Below are positions 7,988 through 14,946 of a stretch of 22,106 nucleotides of DNA, piece by piece. The stretch lies in the NCBI GenBank assembly GCA_964496035.1, contig CAZBXI010000024.1, forward strand, positions 1-22,106, written 5' to 3'. The stretch is from EX4484-217-1 sp964496035 (lineage in GTDB: Archaea; Thermoproteota; Thermoprotei_A; EX4484-217-1). The translations under genes were made by a program, and so were the position numbers. Each line of letters opens with the position of its first letter. Positions within the stretch are counted from its first letter, which is position 1. The notes under the pieces were generated by a model. That model had not been told where the DNA came from. It was given only the letters and a program-made list of their open reading frames with translations, and did not search any database.

Positions 7988-8863
7988 ATGGGTAAGAAAA
8001 TACCCTCCCTAATAGCTGAAGTTTTTAGTTACTTATTTAAGAAACCAGCAACTCACAAGTATCCTTTTGAAAAACCTATAATAGCTGAAGGATTTAGAGG
8101 AAAACCAGTATTCCTATGGGATAGATGTGTTGAATGTGGCGTTTGCGAAGATGTATGTCCTACCTTCGCAATTAAGCTTAGATGGACCGATGGAAGGTTT
8201 GTACCATGGTATGATGTAAGTAGATGTTGTTTCTGCTATGAGTGCATTTATAATTGCCCAGCAAATGCTATAATTTCATCAGCAGAGTTTGAACTTTCCT
8301 CAGTAAAGAAGTCAACATATGAGGGATTACCTAAAGTCCCTACAGCACCATATATTCTAGCAGGTCTTGAAAAAATAAGGTACATGAAAATAGACTACTC
8401 TAAATGCGTTGAATGCGAGCTTTGTGCAGCAGTTTGTCCAACACATGCAATGACTATGGTTATTAAGGATGGCAGAGTTATTCCATCATACGATGTTGAT
8501 CTCTGCGTGTTCTGCCATAAATGTGTTGAAATATGTCCCTCTGAAGCGATTTCACCTATAGTAAAGTTTCCTGAAAAAGTGGAAAAGGTACCAGAGAAGG
8601 TACCAGAATCACCGTTGGAGAAAGCTGGCCTACTAAGGTATAGGACTATTCAAATTGATAGAAACATATGTACCGGATGTACCTTATGTGCTAGAGTATG
8701 CCCTACAGAAGCAATAACAATGAAAGATTTCGCTGGAAGGCTTTTACCAATATACAACATCAACAAGTGCCTATTCTGCGGACAATGTTATGAAGCATGC
8801 CCAGTAAATGCCATAAAGTTCCTACCTGATTTACCACCGCCATTACGTAGAAAAAAGAAATAG
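7988..8863 (+). CDS. Polyferredoxin with six [4Fe-4S] motifs (three tandem MbhN-like modules)
   Basis: This 291-residue iron-sulfur protein ends the hydrogenase operon where Pyrococcus has the two-cluster MbhN. It has six C-x2-C-x2-C-x3-C motifs, beginning at residues 47, 80, 140, 173, 228 and 261. They fall into three two-cluster modules with exactly 33 residues between the first cysteines of each pair, and modules repeat every 88-93 residues. The linkers are proline/lysine-rich (for example EKVEKVPEKVPESP at about 196-209). An extra cysteine (C81) lies inside the second motif. The ATG follows GGAGGT. It should carry electrons between the small subunit and soluble ferredoxin, or directly to a partner enzyme. 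Similar multi-cluster proteins go with the Eha/Ehb hydrogenases and formylmethanofuran dehydrogenase of methanogens. Confidence 0.93.
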   Translation: MGKKIPSLIAEVFSYLFKKPATHKYPFEKPIIAEGFRGKPVFLWDRCVECGVCEDVCPTFAIKLRWTDGRFVPWYDVSRCCFCYECIYNCPANAIISSAEFELSSVKKSTYEGLPKVPTAPYILAGLEKIRYMKIDYSKCVECELCAAVCPTHAMTMVIKDGRVIPSYDVDLCVFCHKCVEICPSEAISPIVKFPEKVEKVPEKVPESPLEKAGLLRYRTIQIDRNICTGCTLCARVCPTEAITMKDFAGRLLPIYNINKCLFCGQCYEACPVNAIKFLPDLPPPLRRKKK

Positions 8864-8905
8864 TTGCCTATTTTATTTCACTTACCCATTTTAAGGTCTA
8901 TATGA

Positions 8906-9406
8906 ATGATTATTTACGGAATTTTCGAGAAAATTAAGGATGAAATATCTAGTATTTTATCAGGTAAGAGAATTTTCATACTAGGTATTGGTAATGAACT
9001 CCGAGGAGACGACTATGTGGGATCATATATAGCCTTAAACCTTAGATCAAGAGGAATAAAAAACGTTGTTGATGCGGATCTTTCTCCGGAAAGCTTCTTA
9101 GAAGTAGCAGTAAGAACAAAACCCGATGTGGTAGTTTTCATAGATGCTATTGAAGCATCGCTGGAGCCTGGAACCATAGTTTTCGCTTCCATGAAGGATG
9201 TAGAGAGATCTGAAGTAATTTTCCCTACAACGCATAAACCATCGTATTCTATGCTTTACAGATACCTTAAGTTTAGATTACCTAAAGCCGAACAGTACCT
9301 ACTGGGTATTCAAGTAGCTGATATAAGCTTCGGGAAAAATATGACAGAAACTATTAAGCATGTTGCAGATAAGCTCATAGATTTTCTCAGTACATTGGTT
9401 CAATAA
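8906..9406 (+). CDS. hycI: Hydrogenase maturation endopeptidase (HycI/HyaD family)
   Basis: This 166-residue protease of the HyaD/HycI (M52) family cleaves the C-terminal tail of a [NiFe] large subunit after nickel insertion. The N-terminal motif GIGNELRGDD is intact. The three nickel-sensing residues of the family are visible as E31, D80 (FIDAIEA) and H110 (THKPS). MbhL, two genes upstream, has the expected tail after DPCFACTDR, so it is the likely substrate. A T-rich stretch in the 42-base gap before the gene (8868-8880) could be a TATA element giving a near-leaderless transcript, or it may simply be read through from the operon. Confidence 0.92.
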   Translation: MIIYGIFEKIKDEISSILSGKRIFILGIGNELRGDDYVGSYIALNLRSRGIKNVVDADLSPESFLEVAVRTKPDVVVFIDAIEASLEPGTIVFASMKDVERSEVIFPTTHKPSYSMLYRYLKFRLPKAEQYLLGIQVADISFGKNMTETIKHVADKLIDFLSTLVQ

Positions 9407-9459
9407 GTTAATGTTTAAATACAGGCTAATTAGTAGAGGATTTTTAGGTGGCTGCGCGT

Positions 9460-10467
9460 ATGCAGGTTAAATATTCTACATCTAAAATACCTGCGCCTAG
9501 GGTTTCCCTATGGAAACTTAGGCTTTCAATGATAGGAACAATGGCTGCAATAACAGCCATAGCCACGTTAGTTTTCGTTACCATTCTCACATGGTTAAAC
9601 ATAAGCTTCTACGGTTTCTACGGAATAATAGGTTTCATAGTTGCTTTTCACCTATTCCAGTGGATTATAGGGCCATACGTAATTGATGCAGTGTACCATG
9701 TAAGACCTTTAAGTAGACATGAATACCCAGAACTCCATGATATCGTAGAGAAAATAGCTAAGAGAAGCGGACTAAAATACATACCTAAGCTAATGATAGC
9801 TGAAATAGATATACCGAACGCGTTTGCCTATGGAAATCCATTTACAGGTTATAGGGTTGCTGTTACAAGAGGTTTGCTAGAAACTTTGCCTTTAGATGAG
9901 GTTGAAGCAGTTCTAGGCCATGAACTAGGCCATCTGAAACATAGAGACGTAGTTGTAATGTTAATGATAAGTATAATACCTGCCATAATTTACTACATAG
10001 GGTACGTACTTTACGTTTCGGGATGGTTTAGTGGTTTTAGAAGGGAGAGAGAAAGTGGAGGACCATTATTGCTACTTGTAGGAATATTATTAATGGCAGT
10101 AAGTTACTTGCTAAACTTATTCGTATTTTACATGAGCAGACTCAGAGAATACTACGCTGACAGTCACGCAGCATTAAACGTTGCTAATGGTGCAAGAAAA
10201 CTGCAAAGAGCTCTAGCGAGGATAATGTACTATACCAGTAGAATGAGAAGGTATATGGTTGAAGGAGGTAAATCCTATAGCCACTTCAAAATGTTCTTCA
10301 TTGCAGACCCTGATAAACAATTAAAGGCTAGATACATTAGAGACATAGACCAGCTAGTCGAAGATATAAAAAGACAAAAGCCGAGCATTCTTGAGGAATT
10401 ATTCAGTACACACCCACATCCAGCAAAAAGGCTTAGACACCTAGATAAGTTTATTACAGGAACATAA
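9460..10467 (+). CDS. htpX: HtpX-like membrane zinc metalloprotease (M48 family)
   Basis: This protease handles damaged or misfolded membrane proteins. Counting from the upstream GTG at 9448, HELGH (158-162) is the zinc motif, and REYYADSHA near residue 235 supplies the third ligand. Two helices precede the catalytic domain (about 29-50 and 56-77), and two more follow HELGH (about 170-190 and 203-228), the HtpX topology. The C-terminal THPHPAKR motif is also typical. ATG at 9460 has AGGTG nine bases upstream; the GTG at 9448 lies inside that site and is the alternative start. A TATA-like TGTTTAAATAC near 9411-9421 suggests its own promoter. Nothing links it specifically to the hydrogenase. 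Confidence 0.92.
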   Translation: MQVKYSTSKIPAPRVSLWKLRLSMIGTMAAITAIATLVFVTILTWLNISFYGFYGIIGFIVAFHLFQWIIGPYVIDAVYHVRPLSRHEYPELHDIVEKIAKRSGLKYIPKLMIAEIDIPNAFAYGNPFTGYRVAVTRGLLETLPLDEVEAVLGHELGHLKHRDVVVMLMISIIPAIIYYIGYVLYVSGWFSGFRRERESGGPLLLLVGILLMAVSYLLNLFVFYMSRLREYYADSHAALNVANGARKLQRALARIMYYTSRMRRYMVEGGKSYSHFKMFFIADPDKQLKARYIRDIDQLVEDIKRQKPSILEELFSTHPHPAKRLRHLDKFITGT

Positions 10468-10470
10468 AAA

Positions 10471-11244
10471 CTACCTATTTTCAAATTCACAGTATCTATC
10501 TCCTTTAGCAACACATTTTGTTTCATAAACAGTTACTTCTTTCTTAAATATTGTAGAGAAGATTCCCCCAAAAACACCTCTAAGGAAATGGCTTGCAGGT
10601 TTAGATGACACTAAGTTCGTACATTCAATAGAGTCATAAATTTTCACGGTGGCTATTCGATTAATTGGTGAGAAGATTTTTATATTATAGCTTCCGAAAA
10701 ACCCTAAGCTTTTCAGATACTCTAGAGACGCTTTAAGTACGTTCTCGGGTTCAAATTTTTCGTTTTTAAACATAGTTCCCAAAACATTACCCATGTAGTA
10801 ACCTATATGATATAGGAAAACTGAAGCTGCAATGCCCCATTTGCTCTTTAGGTCTTTAAATGCTTTTTTCAAAACATTTACGGGAAAAACCGAAGCCTTA
10901 CCTATGCCGTAGGATAACACTATTGTGAACGAGTATGGATTTATCACCATATTTCCTACATTATTTATTCCATAGTTTACCTCTAAAACCCCTTTAATAT
11001 TCCTTAGTTCTCCAACTACGTGCTCTAGGGGTTTTTTAATATTGGTGACGTCGGCTAAAAATATCCAATATCCAAGGTTCTTATTTACGGAATGTACACC
11101 ATAGAGTATGTTTATGTTGTTTTCGAAAAATACTTTAGCTATTTTAGCTATCATTCCAGGCATATTTCTCAAAATAAAGCTAAAGAACACTAGCTTCTCA
11201 TTAGAACCTCGCTTAGCTATTGTAGGTAAGTATATGTTTGTCAA
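10471..11244 (-). CDS. ACT domain-V4R domain protein, putative sensor
   Basis: This 257-residue protein has two parts. Residues about 15-95 look like an ACT domain (small-ligand binding), with FSFILRNMPGMIAKIAKVF followed by NINILYG. Residues about 165-255 form a V4R (4-vinyl reductase) domain ending in FGGIFSTIF and KCVAKGDRYCEFE. V4R domains bind hydrophobic ligands or tetrapyrroles, and in methanogens occur in regulators such as MsvR. No helix-turn-helix is visible here, so direct DNA binding is not shown. Several cysteines (in ECTNLV and the C-terminal KC/YCEFE) could be redox- or metal-active. The start is TTG, the first codon after an in-frame TAG; the next ATG lies inside the ACT domain. 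It is divergent from mfnD and ends 3 bases from htpX. Function unknown. Confidence 0.82.
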   Translation of the reverse strand: MTNIYLPTIAKRGSNEKLVFFSFILRNMPGMIAKIAKVFFENNINILYGVHSVNKNLGYWIFLADVTNIKKPLEHVVGELRNIKGVLEVNYGINNVGNMVINPYSFTIVLSYGIGKASVFPVNVLKKAFKDLKSKWGIAASVFLYHIGYYMGNVLGTMFKNEKFEPENVLKASLEYLKSLGFFGSYNIKIFSPINRIATVKIYDSIECTNLVSSKPASHFLRGVFGGIFSTIFKKEVTVYETKCVAKGDRYCEFENR

Positions 11245-11270
11245 CTATTCAACACCATGCTTTCAAGAGA

Positions 11271-11318
11271 AAGTGTACTTAGTTTATACTTTAAGTTAAA
11301 TAACGTTTAAGTACACTT
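11271..11318. repeat. 11-base inverted repeat between the V4R gene and mfnD (candidate operator)
   Basis: AAGTGTACTTA at 11271-11281 is the exact reverse complement of TAAGTACACTT at 11308-11318. Each copy is itself nearly palindromic around GTAC-type centres. A further GTACAC occurs at 11325-11330. The left arm lies just inside the TATA-like element of the V4R gene, and the right arm overlaps the TATA-like element of mfnD. This arrangement suits a regulator acting on both genes. Confidence 0.5.
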
Positions 11319-11324
11319 AAAAAT
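11284..11324. promoter_or_regulatory. Divergent TATA-like elements for the V4R gene and mfnD
   Basis: On the minus strand AAGTATAAAC (11284-11293) is placed for a transcript starting near 11262, 18 bases before the TTG of the V4R gene. On the plus strand CACTTAAAAAT (11314-11324) is placed for a start near 11345, about 11 bases before the mfnD ATG. Both are judged by eye from archaeal TATA spacing. Confidence 0.45.
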
Positions 11325-11355
11325 GTACACAATATCGTTCTAGCAGTGAGAGAAA

Positions 11356-12507
11356 ATGCCTAAAATCCTGGTCACGGAATTCGTTTCGAGCACTAGTCCT
11401 CACGATGAAGCTTCTATTAGAGCATACTGGGAACTAGTGCTCGAAGGCTTTTCCATGGCGTACACAGCAGCTAAAGTTTTAAAGGACGCAGGTGCCGAAG
11501 TCCATCTCACTTTAAGCTACATGTTCGAGAACATGAAACTCCCCTTCAGAACAGCGATTGTAGGGAAAAAGGAAGATTATTTTGACGTACTTGAAAAAAT
11601 TGAGACCTTATATGATTACGTGCTTCTCATAGCCCCACCTAGGGAGCTTATGAAGGCCTCAAAAATAGTTAAAGATAAAATACTAGGTCCAACGTATGAT
11701 TGCATACTTACATTCTCTAATAAGAAGAGTACATATAAGTTCCTTGAAGAACGCGGTATACAAGTGCCTAGAACTAAGTATTTACGTAAGGGAAGGACAT
11801 TAGAGGGAGAAAGCATACCCTATCCTGTTGTTGTTAAACCTGTTGATATGGCGGGTGGAGCAGGTATAACTTTAGCGAAAACACCAGATAACTTGGAGTA
11901 TGCGTTAAACCGTGCATGGGATAATACTTTTTCGGAGGAAATAGCTGTTCAGGAATTTTTAGTAGGAGTACATGCAAGCATATCCGTAATATCCGATGGT
12001 TCCAATGTACACTTCATTTCTAATAATATTCAATTAATAGATGTAGGTAGTAAAGGAGAATTAAAATACTATGGTGGAATAACCCCGCTAAGGAATAGTG
12101 AAATGTTAGAGAAATCACTAAGTATCATAAACAAGATGCTTAAAGGGTGCAACTGTCTCAGAGGATATTTCGGATTAGATGTAGTATGGGTTAATTGGAG
12201 ACCTTACGTTGTTGAAGTGAATCCGCGGTTAACAACGTCGTTTATAGGGTTAGCTGAAGTACTAGGTGAAGACCTCGGCAAGCTTATTCTTTACTCAGTA
12301 GGCGAGGAGAAGTTTCATAGAAAAACACGTTTTAACTTCGAGAACTATTCCTACTATGTGATACTGGATAGAACAGTGAAAACTCTGCGTCACGAAAGAA
12401 TTCTTCAACCCGGGAAGTCTAGGAGGAGCATTGTCGTCGGTGTAGCGGAAAGCATAGATGATGTTTTTCTAAGAGTAAGAGAGCTTAGAAGTAGTAGTAA
12501 GGTTTAG
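11356..12507 (+). CDS. mfnD: Tyramine-L-glutamate ligase (MfnD), methanofuran biosynthesis
   Basis: This 383-residue ATP-grasp enzyme joins L-glutamate to tyramine in ATP-dependent fashion, giving gamma-glutamyltyramine, an early methanofuran intermediate. An N-terminal domain (about 1-110) starts ILVTEFVSSTSPHDEAS. The ATP-grasp core has PVVVKPVDMAGGAGITLA (about 154-172), the binding loop EEIAVQEFLVG, and the C-terminal metal motif VVEVNPRLTTSFIGL. mfnF and mfnE lie close downstream on the same strand, which strongly supports MfnD over other ATP-grasp ligases. The gene overlaps the end of the HisA-like gene on the other strand by 23 bases. It is longer than a minimal ATP-grasp ligase because of a C-terminal extension of about 60 residues. 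Confidence 0.85.
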   Translation: MPKILVTEFVSSTSPHDEASIRAYWELVLEGFSMAYTAAKVLKDAGAEVHLTLSYMFENMKLPFRTAIVGKKEDYFDVLEKIETLYDYVLLIAPPRELMKASKIVKDKILGPTYDCILTFSNKKSTYKFLEERGIQVPRTKYLRKGRTLEGESIPYPVVVKPVDMAGGAGITLAKTPDNLEYALNRAWDNTFSEEIAVQEFLVGVHASISVISDGSNVHFISNNIQLIDVGSKGELKYYGGITPLRNSEMLEKSLSIINKMLKGCNCLRGYFGLDVVWVNWRPYVVEVNPRLTTSFIGLAEVLGEDLGKLILYSVGEEKFHRKTRFNFENYSYYVILDRTVKTLRHERILQPGKSRRSIVVGVAESIDDVFLRVRELRSSSKV

Positions 12508-13174
12508 TTATTACTCCTTTATGTAAAGAGGTTGCTACAAGAGCTTTATTTACACCTATTTTGCAAAGATTTTTCAAATCCTCTAACCCTCTAATGCCTC
12601 CGCCAACAGCTACTTCTCTACTTAGGCAATTCTCTGCAATGATCTTGGCAAGACCAATATCAGGTCCTTTGAGAGTTCCTACAGCATTCAGAAATAGTAT
12701 TATGATTCCTTTATATTCTACATTCTTCATTACGTTTAGAACCTCATGTATACTGTAATGTTCTCTCCCGAATTTTACTTCGCCGTAGAACGTATCTAGA
12801 CTAATGTACCGTTCTCTAAGTTTTGCTAGGTCTCCAGGTTTCTCTAAGTACTCTGTGCCGATTACTATTGTTAACTTTTCACTATCCTTCATTAATAACC
12901 CCTTAACACCTACATCAGCTAGGACTCTAAAGCCTATGGATAAGGCCTTATCTATTATGTTGCTATTTTCTCCTATTCCAAGTATGGAATCTATGTCTGC
13001 AATGTAGACCTCGTCGAAACCCATGTTCGCCAATTTTTCAAGTAAAGCATAAGGATTCGATGTATTTACAAGAACACTGTTGGTTAATGGTTTGTATTTC
13101 TCTCTAATCCCTGCAACAGCATGAACAACAAGCCCCTTCATAATATCTAATACTGGAACAACTTTTATCTTCAT
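12485..13174 (-). CDS. HisA/HisF-like TIM-barrel protein, unassigned, within the methanofuran gene group
   Basis: This protein of about 229 residues has a (beta/alpha)8 half-barrel repeat like the histidine enzymes HisA and HisF. The first strand VVPVLDIMKG keeps the catalytic aspartate (D10). RERYISLDTFYGEV holds the second expected aspartate, and VAVGGGIRGLEDL is the C-terminal phosphate-binding loop. The first-half counterpart (VLADVGVKG) is degraded. I chose ATG at 13174 because family members begin right at this strand and AGGCGAG lies just upstream; a TTG at 13204 would add 10 residues. No other histidine gene is nearby, and all neighbours make methanofuran or H4MPT. A sugar-phosphate isomerase or aldolase-like role in cofactor synthesis is inference. 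It does not resemble MfnB. Confidence 0.75.
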   Translation of the reverse strand: MKIKVVPVLDIMKGLVVHAVAGIREKYKPLTNSVLVNTSNPYALLEKLANMGFDEVYIADIDSILGIGENSNIIDKALSIGFRVLADVGVKGLLMKDSEKLTIVIGTEYLEKPGDLAKLRERYISLDTFYGEVKFGREHYSIHEVLNVMKNVEYKGIIILFLNAVGTLKGPDIGLAKIIAENCLSREVAVGGGIRGLEDLKNLCKIGVNKALVATSLHKGVITKPYYYF

Positions 13175-13249
13175 AAACTCGCCTACTAATGATTTCTCAG
13201 ACAAACATTTTATTTTCTAATGTAAGCTAAAACTTTTCGGTGAGAACCT

Positions 13250-14305
13250 GTGGAGATTTTAGGCTTAGACATTGGCGGCGCCAATTTAAAAGCAATTAAG
13301 TTAAACGTTTCAAATGGGAGGATACATGTTAAGGAAGTAATTAGGGAATACTTTCCTGTATGGATTTTAGGTAAGGACGGGGTAGTTGAAGGTCTTAAGA
13401 AGCTGAAGAAGAGGGTTAATCCTTCTCCGAACTATGTTGTTTCTACTACTATGACTGCAGAGCTGAGTGACCTATTTAGGAATAAAAGTGAAGGAGTAAG
13501 GTTCATAGTGAGAACAGTTGAAGAGGTATTCAGCGATGCTTCCCGCAGGTTTTACGTTAATGTTAAAAGCAAACTCGTAGGGTACAGTGAAGCATATAGG
13601 AATCCGTTAGAGATTGCAGCTGCAAACTGGGCTGCTTCAGCATGGCTCATATCTAAAAAACTTAGAAACTGCATCTTCGTCGACATAGGAAGTACGAGTA
13701 CAACCATAGTTCCAATAGTAAACGGGGAAATCAATGTGAAGGGATATACTGACCCGGAAAAACTTGTCTATGGTGAACTAGTATATCTAGGTGTTCTCAG
13801 GACTAATATTTGCTCCATAGTAGATAAAGTTCCATATAAGGGACTGCTTGCACGTATTTCCTCAGAGAAGTTTGCTTTATCAGGAGATGTATGTTTGGTT
13901 CTAGGCAAGATAGGTGTTAAGGACTATACTACTGAAACGGCTGATGGTAGAGGCAGGAATATGAGAGAATGTTTAGATAGGCTCTCTAGGGTTCCATGTG
14001 CTGATAACGAAATTTTAAATGATTACGAAATTCTTGAGATTGCACGTTACGTGTACGAATCTATGGTGTTTAGGATTTTTGAAGCTCTTATCCAAGTAAG
14101 GTCTAGAATAGCTAGTTTAGGATATAATCCTAGTACGTTTAAGGTATGTACGGCAGGTTTAGGCTCATTTCTAGCTAAAGAAGCAGCTAAGAGAGCAGGG
14201 TTTAAAGATGTAATTGATGTTTCAAGTATTTATGGTAAGAAGATTTCCCACATTTTGCCGGCATATGCTGTTGCACTAATGGCATTAGAGGTTTTAGGGA
14301 AATGA
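13250..14305 (+). CDS. mfnF: MfnF: furan-methanamine/glutamyltyramine coupling enzyme, methanofuran biosynthesis
   Basis: This 351-residue ASKHA-fold (hydantoinase A/acetate-sugar kinase-like) protein matches the H4MPT-linked C1 pathway family now known as MfnF, which condenses the activated aminomethylfuran diphosphate with gamma-glutamyltyramine. Phosphate-binding loops are LGLDIGGANLKAIKL (about 4-18) and FVDIGSTSTTIVPIVNG (about 143-159). NPLEIAAANWAASAW and TAGLGSFLAKEAAKRAG are also typical. The start is GTG at 13250, set by GGTGAG at 13239-13244. The stop overlaps the mfnE ATG as ATGA, so the two products are made together. Symbol confidence comes from motifs plus the MfnE partner. Confidence 0.86.
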   Translation: MEILGLDIGGANLKAIKLNVSNGRIHVKEVIREYFPVWILGKDGVVEGLKKLKKRVNPSPNYVVSTTMTAELSDLFRNKSEGVRFIVRTVEEVFSDASRRFYVNVKSKLVGYSEAYRNPLEIAAANWAASAWLISKKLRNCIFVDIGSTSTTIVPIVNGEINVKGYTDPEKLVYGELVYLGVLRTNICSIVDKVPYKGLLARISSEKFALSGDVCLVLGKIGVKDYTTETADGRGRNMRECLDRLSRVPCADNEILNDYEILEIARYVYESMVFRIFEALIQVRSRIASLGYNPSTFKVCTAGLGSFLAKEAAKRAGFKDVIDVSSIYGKKISHILPAYAVALMALEVLGK

Positions 14306-14946
14306 AAACTTTAGTTGTTAAAGTAGGAGGCAGTTTGTTAAGATCACCAGTAATCATAAGTAATATTGCAAATATATTAGCTAGGCTGAAACCAGGGAAA
14401 GTAATTGTTCCTGGGGGCGGTATTTTCGCTGATGTTGTTAGAAAATTATTCGTGGAACATAAGATTACCTCCGAGGAAGCTCATTATATGGCTATAAAAG
14501 CTATGGAAATACATTCTGTAATGTTATCTTATAGGTTAAGAACCTCTAAGCTATGCTCAACATTAGAGGAGATAGTTTCAACGTTAAGTGAAGGTAAAAT
14601 AGCTATAGTGCTACCATACGAGATAATTAGGAAAGTAAATATTTTACCTGAATCTTGGAGCATTACTAGCGATTCCATAGCTGTTCTCATAGGTATACTG
14701 TTAGGCGCTGACCTAGTAGTGTTGTTGAAGAATGTTGATGGAGTGTATGTTAATGGTAAGGTGGTTAAAGAGCTGAAGGCAAGTAGTGTTTCAACACTTA
14801 AGGGATATGCTGATGACTATGTGCTGGAGCTTATTAAACGATTTAAGGTTAAAGTAGCTATAGTTAACGGTTTAAAACCGGAAATTCTGAAGTACTTAGT
14901 TAGCGGAAGAAAATGTCCTCAACCATACACTCTAATTACCGCTTAA
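14302..14946 (+). CDS. mfnE: MfnE: aminomethylfuran-methyl phosphate kinase, methanofuran biosynthesis
   Basis: This 214-residue amino-acid-kinase-family protein phosphorylates 5-(aminomethyl)-3-furanmethanol phosphate to the diphosphate, the substrate of MfnF. The glycine-rich loop KVGGSLLRSP opens the protein, followed by VIVPGGGIFADVVRKL (about 34-49). The nucleotide segment is SDSIAVLIGILLGADLVVLL with KNVDGVYV. The length (about 210-220) is normal for MfnE and shorter than for acetylglutamate kinases. It is translation-coupled to mfnF through ATGA. Its last 11 bases overlap the end of the opposing mptN-like gene. Confidence 0.88.
   Translation: MKTLVVKVGGSLLRSPVIISNIANILARLKPGKVIVPGGGIFADVVRKLFVEHKITSEEAHYMAIKAMEIHSVMLSYRLRTSKLCSTLEEIVSTLSEGKIAIVLPYEIIRKVNILPESWSITSDSIAVLIGILLGADLVVLLKNVDGVYVNGKVVKELKASSVSTLKGYADDYVLELIKRFKVKVAIVNGLKPEILKYLVSGRKCPQPYTLITA

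Noticed and set aside
12485..13174. MfnB ((5-formylfuran-3-yl)methyl phosphate synthase)
   Set aside because: The sequence follows HisA/HisF motifs (VLDIMKG, GGGIRGLEDL) and lacks the lysine-centred motifs I expect in MfnB.
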